From: Cylindrodendrum hubeiense
Lineage: Eukaryota > Ascomycota > Sordariomycetes > Hypocreales > Nectriaceae
DNA: 64,000 bases
Direction of reading: 5' to 3'
Assembly: GCA_014621425.1 (NCBI GenBank)
Contig: JAANBB010000098.1
Coordinates: 1 to 64,000 of the forward strand
The stretch's first letter is position 1. The number at the start of each line of letters is the position of its first letter. The notes below the pieces were generated by a model. It ran no database searches, was not told where the DNA came from, and saw only the letters and a list, made by a program, of their open reading frames with translations. Made by a program: the position numbers and the translations under genes. This document shows, in pieces, positions 1 to 12,050 of the stretch.

Positions 1-2369
1 TCGCTACCCACCCACCCGAAGAAACTCTGGGGCGAGGAGGCGTTGTTGCGGCGCGAAGATGAACGGCTGAAAGAGGCCGAGGAGGCTCCGGAGAAGCGGT
101 TTGTGACGGCGAGGTGGTGCCTGTAGGCGCGGACTTGGCGGCGGTAGAGCCAGGCGCACCAGCCGAGGTACAGGGCGAGGACACCGGCGACACCGGCGAC
201 GGCCCCGGCGGCGATGAGCCCAGGCTTCGTCCCGCTTGAAGAATCATCATCATGCTCTTTATCGTTGGAAGTTCCGGTCGGCTTCGAGCCATACGTGATT
301 GTTGCCGTGGGCCCGGACTGAGTGATGGTAAAGACGGGTGATTTCCCCGTGGCAAACGGCCCGCCTGTCGCCGGCCCCGCAGCCGGAGTGGTCGCCGTAG
401 CGCTGCCGTCTTGGTTCCCGCCTATGACCTCCTGAACGGCCCTGGGAACGCTGTACCCGTGAGAACCAGCGAGGACCACGTTGTCGGCGTGCCAGTCGGC
501 GCTGTGGTCCCCGGCGCTGAACTTGTCCCGCCATTTGAGCACCGACGCATCGAAGACGTACGTGCCCGGGTCATCGCAGGTGATATCCTCCCCGATGCCG
601 CCCATAACGATCATCTGCCCGTCATACATAGCGCAAGAGTGCCCGGCACGGGGTGCAGGTACATCCTGTTCGCTCTGGTCGACTTTGATCCAGGTGAATG
701 ATGGGATAGTCAGGATATACATGTCATCGTACTGTGTCTGATTCCCCTGTAAAGACATGTTAGCTCTAAAATTCCGATGTACCAGCAAGAGCTGTTGGAG
801 ACATACAAATGGTAAGTTTTGCCCGCCGAACATGTATATCTGGAAGCTCGAGGCGTCAGGGGCGCTGACCACGACTGCGCAGGGGTTGACGCGGACACTG
901 GGCGCATTTCCGGACGTCTCCTGATGGAACCACTCCGAGTTGGCAATGTCGTAGACGTCGAGCGTCTTGAGGTCGTCTGTGAAGTTGTCCGCCGTGCCAC
1001 CCGCGAGTCCGATCAGAACGCCCATATTCCCCCATCCGGGGATGAAGACGAGCACTCCGTCCGCCCTCTCCGGGAAATGACCCGCCTGGATACCGCCTTT
1101 GGTGATATTCCGGAAGGCGCCCTGTTCGCCAGCACCGGTGCCACTGGAGAGCTTGTCGACACCTGAGTTGACGTAGCCCGGGTGCGTGAACTCGATGAGG
1201 CTCTTGAGGTACACGCGGTCGATGGTCTGGGGCCAGCCAGGGGTTGTTGACCAGTCGAGGTGTCCACCAAAGTACCAACTCAACCCAAGCTCTGGGACCG
1301 AGAGGCCAGCACCTTCGGCAGCGCGGTGAACAACAACATCGGCTGGCTCGGACTCGTTGCCGGCAGACGTCTTGGGATCTTCGAATTCAGTCCACTTACT
1401 GTCTTTTATGGAGTACTTCCACACCGACTCCGGTCCAGGATCGACGAAGGGAGAGTCGGAGAACTGGCCCCCGTAGAGGTAGAGGTTGTTGTAGTCGTGC
1501 CAAAGGTAGCCCATGGAAACTGCAGGAGGCCCATCTGGTTGTTCCAGTCCCTGTAGAGCAGGAGATCCAATATCCCAGTCCTTGGTAAGGTCTAGTGTCA
1601 CAAAGTAGTTGTTCCAAGTGTTGTTTTCTTGGTCCTTATCTGTTTTAGCTCTTCCGCCATATATATAGAAAGTGCCGTTTAAAAGCGCAGACTGAAAAGC
1701 CCATCTGGTGCAGATATCGGTAGGGCTCTGCTCGCGCCTTGTAACGACTCCCGCATCGGCACCGCCGATTTCGCGTCCGTTGTGCCAACCAAATGCTGGG
1801 AACACAACAGCGATGAGCATTGCCAAAAGAGTAAAGCGTTGTAGGCCGGAGATGGTTCCGGGTGGTGCTCCCGATGTGCTTTTGATCCTTGGACGACCTT
1901 TTGAGTTTGCTAGCTTGGCGTACCACGACTTTGAGGACGATGTGGGTTGTTGCGTATCGTGTAGGGGACGATCGGGAGGTATATTTTCAATACTAGGCTT
2001 TTCTTTTTCATCACTCTCCTGCGCTTGAGATTTATGCGGTTCCGGTTCAGATTCGACACTCGCTGCGTCGAAAGAGTCCTTCTCATTGTCTGGTGTCATG
2101 AATGCCACATGGCGGTGTTTGCCCGATATGGTGGGCGCGGCAGATGGAGAGAGAAAGGCTACATCACCTTCCAAGCCGACTTCTTTGAAAACAGATCTCC
2201 TGCCTTTTCTGATACAGCCTCCCATCTTGAAAGGCGGAGTGAAGAAGCCAGAGCCCTCTCGTAATCGATCCGATGTGAGTTGAGAGTTGAATCGGGGTCG
2301 TCCAGGAGGAGTGAAACTTGGCACCGTGAGCCCTGGGTCGGCCGAGGGAGATGATTTAACGACGACCAT
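1..2369 (-). CDS. Kelch-repeat membrane protein (C-terminus cut by window edge)
   Basis: Two exons: 807-2369 and 1-746, with a 60-nt intron at 747-806 (donor GTATGT, acceptor TTACAG, phase 0). At least 769 residues are present and no stop is reached. The first in-frame ATG after an upstream stop is at 2369. Residues 1-177 are polar and rich in Ser, Pro and Glu. A hydrophobic segment (FTLLAMLIAVVFPAFGW, about 178-195) follows. Then come kelch blades with paired glycines: FYIYGGR (~235), LYLYGGQF (~296), SWYFGGH (~367), IYMFGGQ (~515) and MIVMGGI (~565). A Thr/Pro/Ala-rich linker leads to a second hydrophobic helix (GLIAAGAVAGVAGVLALYLG, about 695-720) and a basic, Ser-rich tail. Kelch propellers bind proteins or glycans. 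The layout suggests an extracytoplasmic propeller between two membrane helices. The ligand is unknown. The family call is firm; the start and topology are inferred. Confidence 0.85.
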   Translation of the reverse strand, partial: MVVVKSSPSADPGLTVPSFTPPGRPRFNSQLTSDRLREGSGFFTPPFKMGGCIRKGRRSVFKEVGLEGDVAFLSPSAAPTISGKHRHVAFMTPDNEKDSFDAASVESEPEPHKSQAQESDEKEKPSIENIPPDRPLHDTQQPTSSSKSWYAKLANSKGRPRIKSTSGAPPGTISGLQRFTLLAMLIAVVFPAFGWHNGREIGGADAGVVTRREQSPTDICTRWAFQSALLNGTFYIYGGRAKTDKDQENNTWNNYFVTLDLTKDWDIGSPALQGLEQPDGPPAVSMGYLWHDYNNLYLYGGQFSDSPFVDPGPESVWKYSIKDSKWTEFEDPKTSAGNESEPADVVVHRAAEGAGLSVPELGLSWYFGGHLDWSTTPGWPQTIDRVYLKSLIEFTHPGYVNSGVDKLSSGTGAGEQGAFRNITKGGIQAGHFPERADGVLVFIPGWGNMGVLIGLAGGTADNFTDDLKTLDVYDIANSEWFHQETSGNAPSVRVNPCAVVVSAPDASSFQIYMFGGQNLPFVCLQQLLLVHRNFRANMSLQGNQTQYDDMYILTIPSFTWIKVDQSEQDVPAPRAGHSCAMYDGQMIVMGGIGEDITCDDPGTYVFDASVLKWRDKFSAGDHSADWHADNVVLAGSHGYSVPRAVQEVIGGNQDGSATATTPAAGPATGGPFATGKSPVFTITQSGPTATITYGSKPTGTSNDKEHDDDSSSGTKPGLIAAGAVAGVAGVLALYLGWCAWLYRRQVRAYRHHLAVTNRFSGASSASFSRSSSRRNNASSPQSFFGWVGS

Positions 2370-3946
2370 GACGACGGGAGTTATTACAGGTGGCGACAAA
2401 TGGCACAAAAACGGGAAGAAGAGGTGGTGGATCGTAGAGTGCTATGATGTAGCCACCCTTGTAAAATACCATGCAGAAGGGGTCATGGCCTGTTGCAGAA
2501 GAGCGATAAGGGACGAGACGGCAGATCCAGTGCCACAGTGACGAGGTCTCTGATTGTTTTGTGAAGAGAAAGAAGAAGTTGGAAGAAGCCGAGACAAGCA
2601 CGAGCCTAAATGAACGAGATGATCGCCATCAAGCTGATGGAACACATGCTCAGCTCCCCCGCTTGCACGAGCTGACCGAGCACCAAGGCCGCCGTCATTG
2701 CGACAAAACGACGAAGCCGGACGGTCGGTTTCACCCCCTGATCCACTACATCATCGACTTGACGCGAGACGCAGCAAAGGCCGGACGGATGTGAGAACGG
2801 AGGCGAAACGAGAGGCTATCGGCTCACGGGGAGTGTTACCCCAGCAAGTTTACCGTGTTGGCGTGCAATTCGCCGGGTATATTCTATGGCAACCCAAAAT
2901 CCTGTAACGCCCGGAGATGGTTGCATCGGGCCATGTCGATCCATGTCGGTCCATGCCGGATCCATCCAGGACCCCGGCGGCGGGCCGAGGTGATTGGGCA
3001 GCCCCGTGTGGCGATGACCTCACCTTGGATTGACTCCGGGCTCGGTTGGACAATGGACACACCGCAATAATGGGCTGGGCCTTGCTGACGGTCGCTATAA
3101 TCCGGGGTCGGATATATTGATTGAAATGGGTCGACAACCAGGGTTACGGGCCCACGATCGAGATTGACGCTGTTGGTTATTTGGCGGAGCGAGTCCCGGC
3201 CATGTAGTTGGTTGAGGGGAGCAAGGTAGGAATGGGTTTGAATGTTGACGTCAGACTCAATAATACTTGGTACATACACTGTGCGGCATCGCTGATATTG
3301 CTGCTACAGACAGTGCGAATTGCATCACTAGCCTCAACCCCCATCGAAATGTTTTCGTGATTATCACCAACATCCACAGCTTCGTCGACACCACCAAACC
3401 CGTTCCCATAAGGTTTCAAAGCCCCATCGACCGCCTCTATCTCAGGGTCCGATCCACGCTAAACACGGGCTTCCATCCAACAATGTCTCCGTTCAACGAC
3501 TCCACAGCCGCCACCCACCGGATCAAGACTAACCTGTCGATCGCCCTGACCCTCCCTGGAACGTTGCACTCTCTAGGCGAGCCTTGGTCCGAGGATTCCA
3601 ATTGATTGACAGGTTAAAGATCCTCACTCGGGTCAGCGCACCGCCACGATCTCGAGAGGCTCCCAGTCCGCCACAATCTACGTGGCGATCGTTCGTATCC
3701 AGTGCAGCTAATCCACCTGGACCCCTATTTTAGGGACCGGACGAGTCTGCTCCCGGTATAAACGCGCGGGCTGTGCATGGCGATACGGCGGTATTATATA
3801 TTTGCCACTGGCTCGGGGCCTCCCATCCTAACCAACGGCCTCGCCGACTGTCACCTCCAACACTAACAGTTTGCTCAGGGAGCTTATCAGATGTTCGCGT
3901 TCTTTGGCTTCTCACTGGCGTTTTATTCTCTATGGGCTTATCAGGC
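2370..3946. other. Intergenic region between the kelch and F-box genes
   Basis: No reading frame here shows consistent codon bias or a recognisable domain, although several short open frames exist on both strands. At 2931-2967 a 10-bp unit (CCATGTCGAT and variants) is repeated almost four times. The segment should contain the promoter of the kelch gene and the 3' end of the F-box gene. Confidence 0.5.
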
Positions 3947-5268
3947 TTAAGAATTGGCTATCTCGGGGGCAGAATTTTCTATGCAGTCTAGAAGTCCATC
4001 TGGGAACTGATTAGGAGACATTATGGTGGAATCCTCATCCTCCATAATCATATGGGCCCCCACCCGCCTCTTGAACTTGGCACCTTGCAAGAGACCCGGA
4101 TAATACTGTATGAGACATATCTCGTCAATATTTGGCAGGGCCTTTTCGATGTATGAGGCCAAAGCGTAGTGCCAATGTCCCATCGTGCAACACTCAGGAA
4201 GTTTGCGGGAACTAACAGGAGTTTGGTACCTCGAAATTGAAAAGGCGAGGCGTCTAAGCTTGGGAAATTTTCTGATGTTGGCGACAAGAGTTTCGACAGC
4301 CGTTTCCTATCGGTGGACATGTTAGCAGTCTTTCTCCCCATAATCACCGCTCACAGGGCACTATATAAAACGCCAACTAGTATTTGCGCTGTGGCAGAGA
4401 GCCTTGGAGTTGTATTACTTACAAACTGGTCACCATAGTTCAAGTCAATGAATGACTTGGGGAATCCGTCCTCATAAACAACTAGCCACTCTAGGTCGTG
4501 GAAGTCTTTGGCAATTCGATTCAAGATATCGTTGCCCATCGGTGGAGTAAGATGCGACGACGTGATGTCAACACGTAATTTTTTGAGTCTCTTATGGTAT
4601 TCCGCTGCTGCGCGATACCCATCAGAGTCGGTCCGTGTGTGGAGGTGCAAAGCCTGTAGGTAATCTGAGTCGCAATGCTTGATGATAGCGGGAACAAGCT
4701 GGTTGTCGCCCTTGAGTCTCAGGTGGGTGAGTCGCCACTTCTCTCCCGTCATCAATAGCTCCAAGAACTTCCCAGTTTGCTTTGTTGACATGTATTCTAA
4801 ATCAAGGGCGAGGCTTTGGAGATTGCTCATCGACTGGATAGATTGTGAGATGCGCATCGGTAGCGAATCCGAGAGAGTCGGATCCAAAGCTCTGTCGCCG
4901 TCGGCTTCCTCCGAATCGAGGTCATCGTCAATAAGCGCGATGGTAGCGTGTCTGGAAGTTTACATTAACAAAATTATTATTTCTACCAAGGGATTTGGTT
5001 AGACTTACTGGATGAAGTGCTGGATATTGATTACGCTAGTGCGTGTCTGACTCTCTAGAAAGTCTTGCAACTTATAAGAAAGCCGCGCGTTGGACCCTGC
5101 GAATTGAGAACGCAAAAATATATTCCAGCTGAAGCGTTCTCGGCATAGTTTCGATGCTTTACTTGCGCCATCCAAGCTTTTTCCATCCAAAAATAGGGAG
5201 ATGGCATCAAAAATCTCTTGTGGGAGTTTGTAAAGCGCTGGCTTAGCGCTGGGACCTGGGTTTGGCAT
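3947..5268 (-). CDS. F-box-like protein
   Basis: Three exons: 5009-5268, 4423-4951 and 3947-4306, with introns of 57 and 116 nt. All junctions are canonical (GTAAGT twice; acceptors CAG and TAG) and keep the frame, giving 382 residues. Residues about 12-50 match an F-box: LYKLPQEIFDAISLFLDGKS, then a Leu/Ala/Ser-rich helix and a conserved-looking Trp. The rest is a leucine-rich region without a family I can name (for example MSNLQSLALDLEYMS and LTHLRLKG, which look like degenerate leucine-rich repeats). F-box proteins usually recruit substrates to SCF ubiquitin ligases through Skp1. Fungi carry many such lineage-specific paralogues, and the substrate cannot be told. The gene is somewhat richer in AT at third codon positions than the housekeeping genes here. 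Confidence 0.75.
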
Positions 5269-5692
5269 CGTTACGTTGTGAATCTGATGTGCTGTAAATA
5301 CAAGTCAGAGTGTAGAAGAAACCCAAATAACTGCTGAGAGGGAGCTTCATAATAAATGACAGTGAGAACCCCTATAACTCGAAGTGAAAACTTTAAGCCA
5401 TGCACCGTCCCACCTCACGGCATAGTGCCAGTAGGGTACCAGTAGGTTGCCATACAGGTGCTGAGATCATCCCAACCGGGATCAGGTGAGGCCGGTTTTC
5501 TGGGCTGATGCGGCTAGTATAGGCGGCGGTCCTCATGCCGGTTAGTGTTAGGCGATACTGGTCAAGATTTGATACGCCTCATGATGATGGTATATTTATT
5601 GTATCAGACACATTATAGTCATTATATCGAACAAGACAGCTTCCAGGACCGAAATCCTCGTCGGGGGTATCCTAGCCACGGTTCCATCCGCA
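5269..5692. other. Short intergenic region
   Basis: This contains the upstream sequence of the F-box gene and the 3' end of the Zn2Cys6 gene. I see no gene or clear element in it. Confidence 0.4.
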
Positions 5693-7513
5693 TCACTCGA
5701 CATGCATGCGAATATCCTCAAAACTTTCGTCCTTTATTATATCCAATGGCTCAAGGGCTTCAGGTGGGAACAGGCTGGGCCCAGGGTATACCCTCAGTGC
5801 CTGTCTGACACCGAGCTCGCGTCCAATGAAGCGCAACGACTTCTCGGCGACTTCTTTCTGCTCCGGAAGCGTTGATGTGATGACGTATACGGCTGTGAGG
5901 GGCCATATCAGCTTCAGGGCATCGAACAATGTCCGGGGCGCCGGGTTGCTCCGGAAAGCCTTTTGGTTGAGAGTGCGAGGCATGCTGTCCACAATTTCCT
6001 GTGCGTATCCGCGCACTAGCTGTATACATCGTATCCGCAGAGCTTTGAGGACGCTGAGGGGGATTGGAGAGGCGACATGGTGGGTCAGGAAATTTGTGTA
6101 CGCCAATAGCAGATGATAGCCTTTGACGCATGTCGAACAATACATGTTGCGCATGTAAGGATCGAATTCGCCGGTGCTAGGATGAGACACAAAGAAGGCC
6201 CGCAACTCGTCTTCGGCTTGAGACATGGCGCCAACTAAGTCGTGATACTCAGCTGAGGCGCCAGCAAAGTCTCCGGAACGGAGGATGCTGAGAATTCGAG
6301 CCTGGACGTGAGCAACCCTAGTAATGAAAATGCACACATGATATCCGATGGCCTCTCCGGGGTTCATCGATTCCTTAATTGTGGCCAGCCATTCGTCCGA
6401 CTCGGGAGGGCATTCAGTATTGGTAAGGAGGCATTGCACTTGCTGCTGCGTGTCAGTTAAGGAGACCCAAGAAGGGAACTCCACACGAAACTCACCACCA
6501 TGTTGTAGGAGGGCCAGAAACCTGTCCGCCCAGTCGCGCTGCGCAACCACTCTGTACCTCTCGCCTTGAGGATACTATACAGACCGCGGGTGTGCAGATG
6601 CCATGGGCTCATAGGCTCGATGCGGTCAATTGATCCCATGAGGAGCTATTGCAGGGTTAGCAACATGTACAAATATCTAGACTGATATGTCCCTTACTTC
6701 GTAGTTGGAAAGAATCCAGACTGTCGCAAGAACATCATCCCTCATAGCTCCACCAGGAGTCTTCAATGCAATATGTACAGAGCTCAGGGTCTTGCCGAGG
6801 TATGTGCCTAGTTCCCGGTCGTTCTCGGCAATCGAGTCGCTGTGTAAGGCGGTCGAGTGCTTGACGTTGGTTACGTATGTTCGGGAGAAGAGGTGAGCAG
6901 CCCACACGAGGGGCCCATCCACCGTGTTCCCTTCGTAGATGTTGTGAAGGAATTCCAGGGAAGAGTAGACATTGAGAAGGATGGGCACTGAGTGGGTCGT
7001 CCAGTGCTCGTTGAGCGACTTGGGGAGTGTAAGAGTTGTGTCGAAGGGAACTAGACCCGAAGGAGTTGATTGGAGGAGGATCTCCTCGAAATCATCATTC
7101 AAGTCCAAGTATGCGGATGGAGTTGAATAGTCTGTGGCCGTGGGCGATGGCGATGGCTGCGACGGTTGCGACGACAAGGCTTTCTCGGAGCCTCGTTTAC
7201 TCCCCTGCGGCTGGGTTCGTTTCTTGCGCTTCTTAATGTTGCTGGGGTTTGCATTGCGGAAGACGAGCTCCTGTTCGGTGCGGTAGCCAGGGCATTCGGC
7301 CCCGTACTTGATGCATCTCTGACAGGCAGGCTTGGCAAGATCGCACTGACGGATGCGTTAGATGTTGTAAGAGGGAAGGCGTTGGAAGAAGTCTGGGGGG
7401 GGCGGGAGTGCACAAGAGTGAGTGTACATTGGGCCAAAATCGACATTACTAACCTTGACGCGCCGTGACCGACAGAGATGACAGTCTTTGCTGGGTTTAC
7501 CTGTGTTGGGCAT
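5693..7513 (-). CDS. Zn2Cys6 fungal-type transcription factor
   Basis: Four exons: 7454-7513, 6698-7345, 6496-6645 and 5693-6445. The introns (108, 52 and 50 nt) have donors GTTAGT, GTAAGG and GTGAGT, and all are phase 0. The product is 536 residues. The first intron splits the zinc cluster. After splicing, Cys11, 14, 21, 28, 31 and 38 give CX2CX6CX6CX2CX6C, the binuclear-cluster signature, followed by a basic linker (KKRKKRTQPQGSKRG) that could be a nuclear localisation signal. The remaining ~450 residues resemble the helical fungal-specific domain of the DUF3468 / Fungal_trans_2 class, with aromatic and Cys-rich helices in the C-terminal half. Such proteins bind CGG-type sites as regulators of metabolism or development. 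The target is unknown and no pathway cluster is adjacent. P5C dehydrogenase lies upstream, but nothing in the sequence links the two. Confidence 0.85.
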
Positions 7514-8743
7514 GGCGAAACTCGGCGACAGCGATCTAGCAGCCCGTGAGCGTCTGCGGAATCACACGGTTGAGCAAGATGTGCGGGATCGAGGTCGAGA
7601 TAGAGAGTCAAAGAGGTAACCCATTCGAGGAGGATGCGGCAATGACGTGGTGGGCCTCAGTACGGATGCTGGAGGGTGAGATTCTCCTCGTTTAGGACTA
7701 GCGACGTCGCAGGGCTGGCGGGGCCTGTGCCGGTAGCCGGCAGCCGGTAGTGGTCGGTAAGCAGTCAGTCTCGTAGGGCGACGAATACATTCACCGCGCA
7801 AACGCCCACCGTCAGCATGTCTCGGAGTACTATGCAGTAGATGGGATGTGGCGGGGGAGTGCACTACATCGCAGGGAAGAACCGAGTCTAATACTCACGG
7901 GAATAGCTGACGAGGCTTCTGCTCGGACGCAGACTCCACAGTTCTTTAAATGAGTGGGCCACGATAGATGAGGGAACTCGCACCAACGTGCCGTCTCGAG
8001 CCTGAAACTGGCACCGCCTCCTCAAGCCTGTGCTATCAGGATGGAAGCGGTATCTTGGCGTTGGAAATTTAAAATGAGAGGAAAAGAACGTTGAGGGAAA
8101 TACCTTATTCTAAATATATACAATGCTAAAAAGGGCACCGACTTCTTAGCACACCCGACTTGCTGCCATGTTTCCCAGACCGTTCTTAAACAACGCTATA
8201 AGCGCCTTGGGTGGATTGTTGGATGGCCTCGGATATGTCATTCTGCAGAGAGGTAAAACAAGCCGTAGGAAGTCGAGAACTCGCTAGACATCAATCAACC
8301 AGGCTTTACAGGGTGTCTAGAGGCAGGGTTGAACGTACGCCTTCTGGTATGTTCCGATCATACTGGCAGAACCTATACTAGTGTATGCAAAATGGATCGA
8401 TCTGAGATGTCAAGAAGTCTTAACGTGGTTTACGTATATTCATGAAAATTGTAATAATCATCATCTCGTGCCTAGGTGCAACTGAAGTCTTCCGCCAGTT
8501 GCCACGGCCTCGTTGATATCGCTCCTCTGTGTCCATAACCGAGACTGCAGCCACAGTGCAGTCTGAGTGGCACCTATTTTTTCTGCGCTTGTATGCATGC
8601 GCATAATGTACATCGAATTCCTATCCGGTCGTTTCCCTTAAACTCCCCAACATCAAATATCAATCGTCGCCCATCTCTAACATTCTGTATGCTCGCACTC
8701 GTCCTCGGTTTTGGCCGAATCACAGGCTTGTCTCACTTCTTAT
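7514..8743. other. Intergenic region between the Zn2Cys6 and P5CDH genes
   Basis: About 1.2 kb. It holds the promoter of the Zn2Cys6 gene and the 3' end of the P5CDH gene. The part from about 8050 to 8650 is AT-richer and lacks long open frames. I see no gene here. Confidence 0.4.
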
Positions 8744-10657
<1,914 letters not shown>

Positions 10658-12050
10658 TGTTGCGAGGTACGTTATCGACGAAGGGACGGACGTCGTAGGT
10701 ATGGGTATCACAAAAGGCAAGCGGAGGACGTGAGATGGAGTGGGATGGGGAGGAGGGGAAGGTGTATAAGAAGGAAGATCTAATTTGAGACCAACCCTAA
10801 ACAAGGTTCCCTTTTCACTTTGCAACCGTTTTCATTCGTGCCAGCCTCCCGCGAACTCGAGCTTCCCTCTGTTTCGCCACGCCACGCCGTGCCTGTGTCT
10901 TGCCCGTCGCCCACTGTGTCGCCCTGCACTCGGCTTATCGCGGCCTAAGTCTGCAGCAGTGGCAGAAAGGCCGCCGGCGCGGTGGACAAACAGATGGAGA
11001 GGAAGAGGGGCCGTGGGGCGCCGGACCGCATGACGTCGCGCTGTTCCTGGAGATAGCCCAGCGACGGCATAGCTGCGGGCGCGTGTATCCCAGGCCTCCC
11101 CCAAATCCCCAAGGCTTTGGACCTGTGACAGCCGCTACTAAATCTCGACACCAGGGCTCGCGAGCTGCCAGCAGACGCCCCGGCCGGTCCAAGCCGGGTA
11201 TTGGCGCGCCGCGATTGGCCAATGGCTTTCCCGTCTCCACTCTCCGGCCCCGCCGGTTTCGGCGACTGGAGGTGGTCGATTTTCTTCTCCCGCGGAGAGC
11301 CGCACCCGTCGACCAGGTGCTGGTCGGTTTGCTGGTCGATTTGCTGATGGTAGCGCCGCATGCCGTGTGCGGCGGGTCAAATGGCGACGAGGGCGGCCAT
11401 GGCGACGAGAGCAGAGACCGCGCTTTGCCGACGAGACATGGGGCCGTCGATATGCAGCCGGTCATGTGCTCTCGCTTGCATGGGATGGCGGTCATCAGCA
11501 CCCCGATCCATACTGTAGAGACACTGTCATGAGCCAACATCCTCGACATATGTGCAGTGCAAAGGGTATGATTTACTAATATAACAAAAAAAAATGCCAG
11601 TGATCGACACTGGCTTCCTTCCCAAGATTATCCACCAGGGTGAGACTCTCTCTTGTTCCCCGATCTGTCTCGAAATCCTCCAAGGTATCACAATCTACAA
11701 GATCTGGAAGCTATCTACGCAGTTCTATACAGTGCAAAAACATGCCGGGCGAGAAGAGCTCCATCGTAATAGCTCCATCCCCGCTGGATCACCACCACCA
11801 ATGCCGTTGTCAACACACTGCGGCTCTGGTGGCCGTCCGTCTCCACCTTCGGCTCTTCCAGGCTTATTCCAGCCCTGCATCAACCATCGGACCCCTCCAT
11901 CCCAACCCCACATCATCCGCCTGTATTACAGGGCCTTCACCCCATTCATTCCCATTCCCGGTTGCGGCCGTTATTACATAGATAAGACAAAGATATCATC
12001 TCCTTAATCATCTCCCAATACTACCACAACCGAACTCGGGTATCCCAGAA
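10658..12050. other. Intergenic region upstream of the P5CDH gene
   Basis: 1.4 kb, GC-rich at 10850-11450. Several open frames overlap on both strands without codon bias or recognisable domains, and I do not call any of them. The segment must contain the P5CDH promoter and the 3' end of the PhoD-like gene. Confidence 0.4.

Noticed and set aside
3267..3605. Plus-strand open frame of 112 codons
   Set aside because: There is no codon bias, no domain and no flanking splice logic; it is of a length expected by chance.
10900..11549. Overlapping frames of about 200 codons on both strands
   Set aside because: The region is GC-rich, so stops are rare in all frames. Neither strand shows biased codons or motifs.
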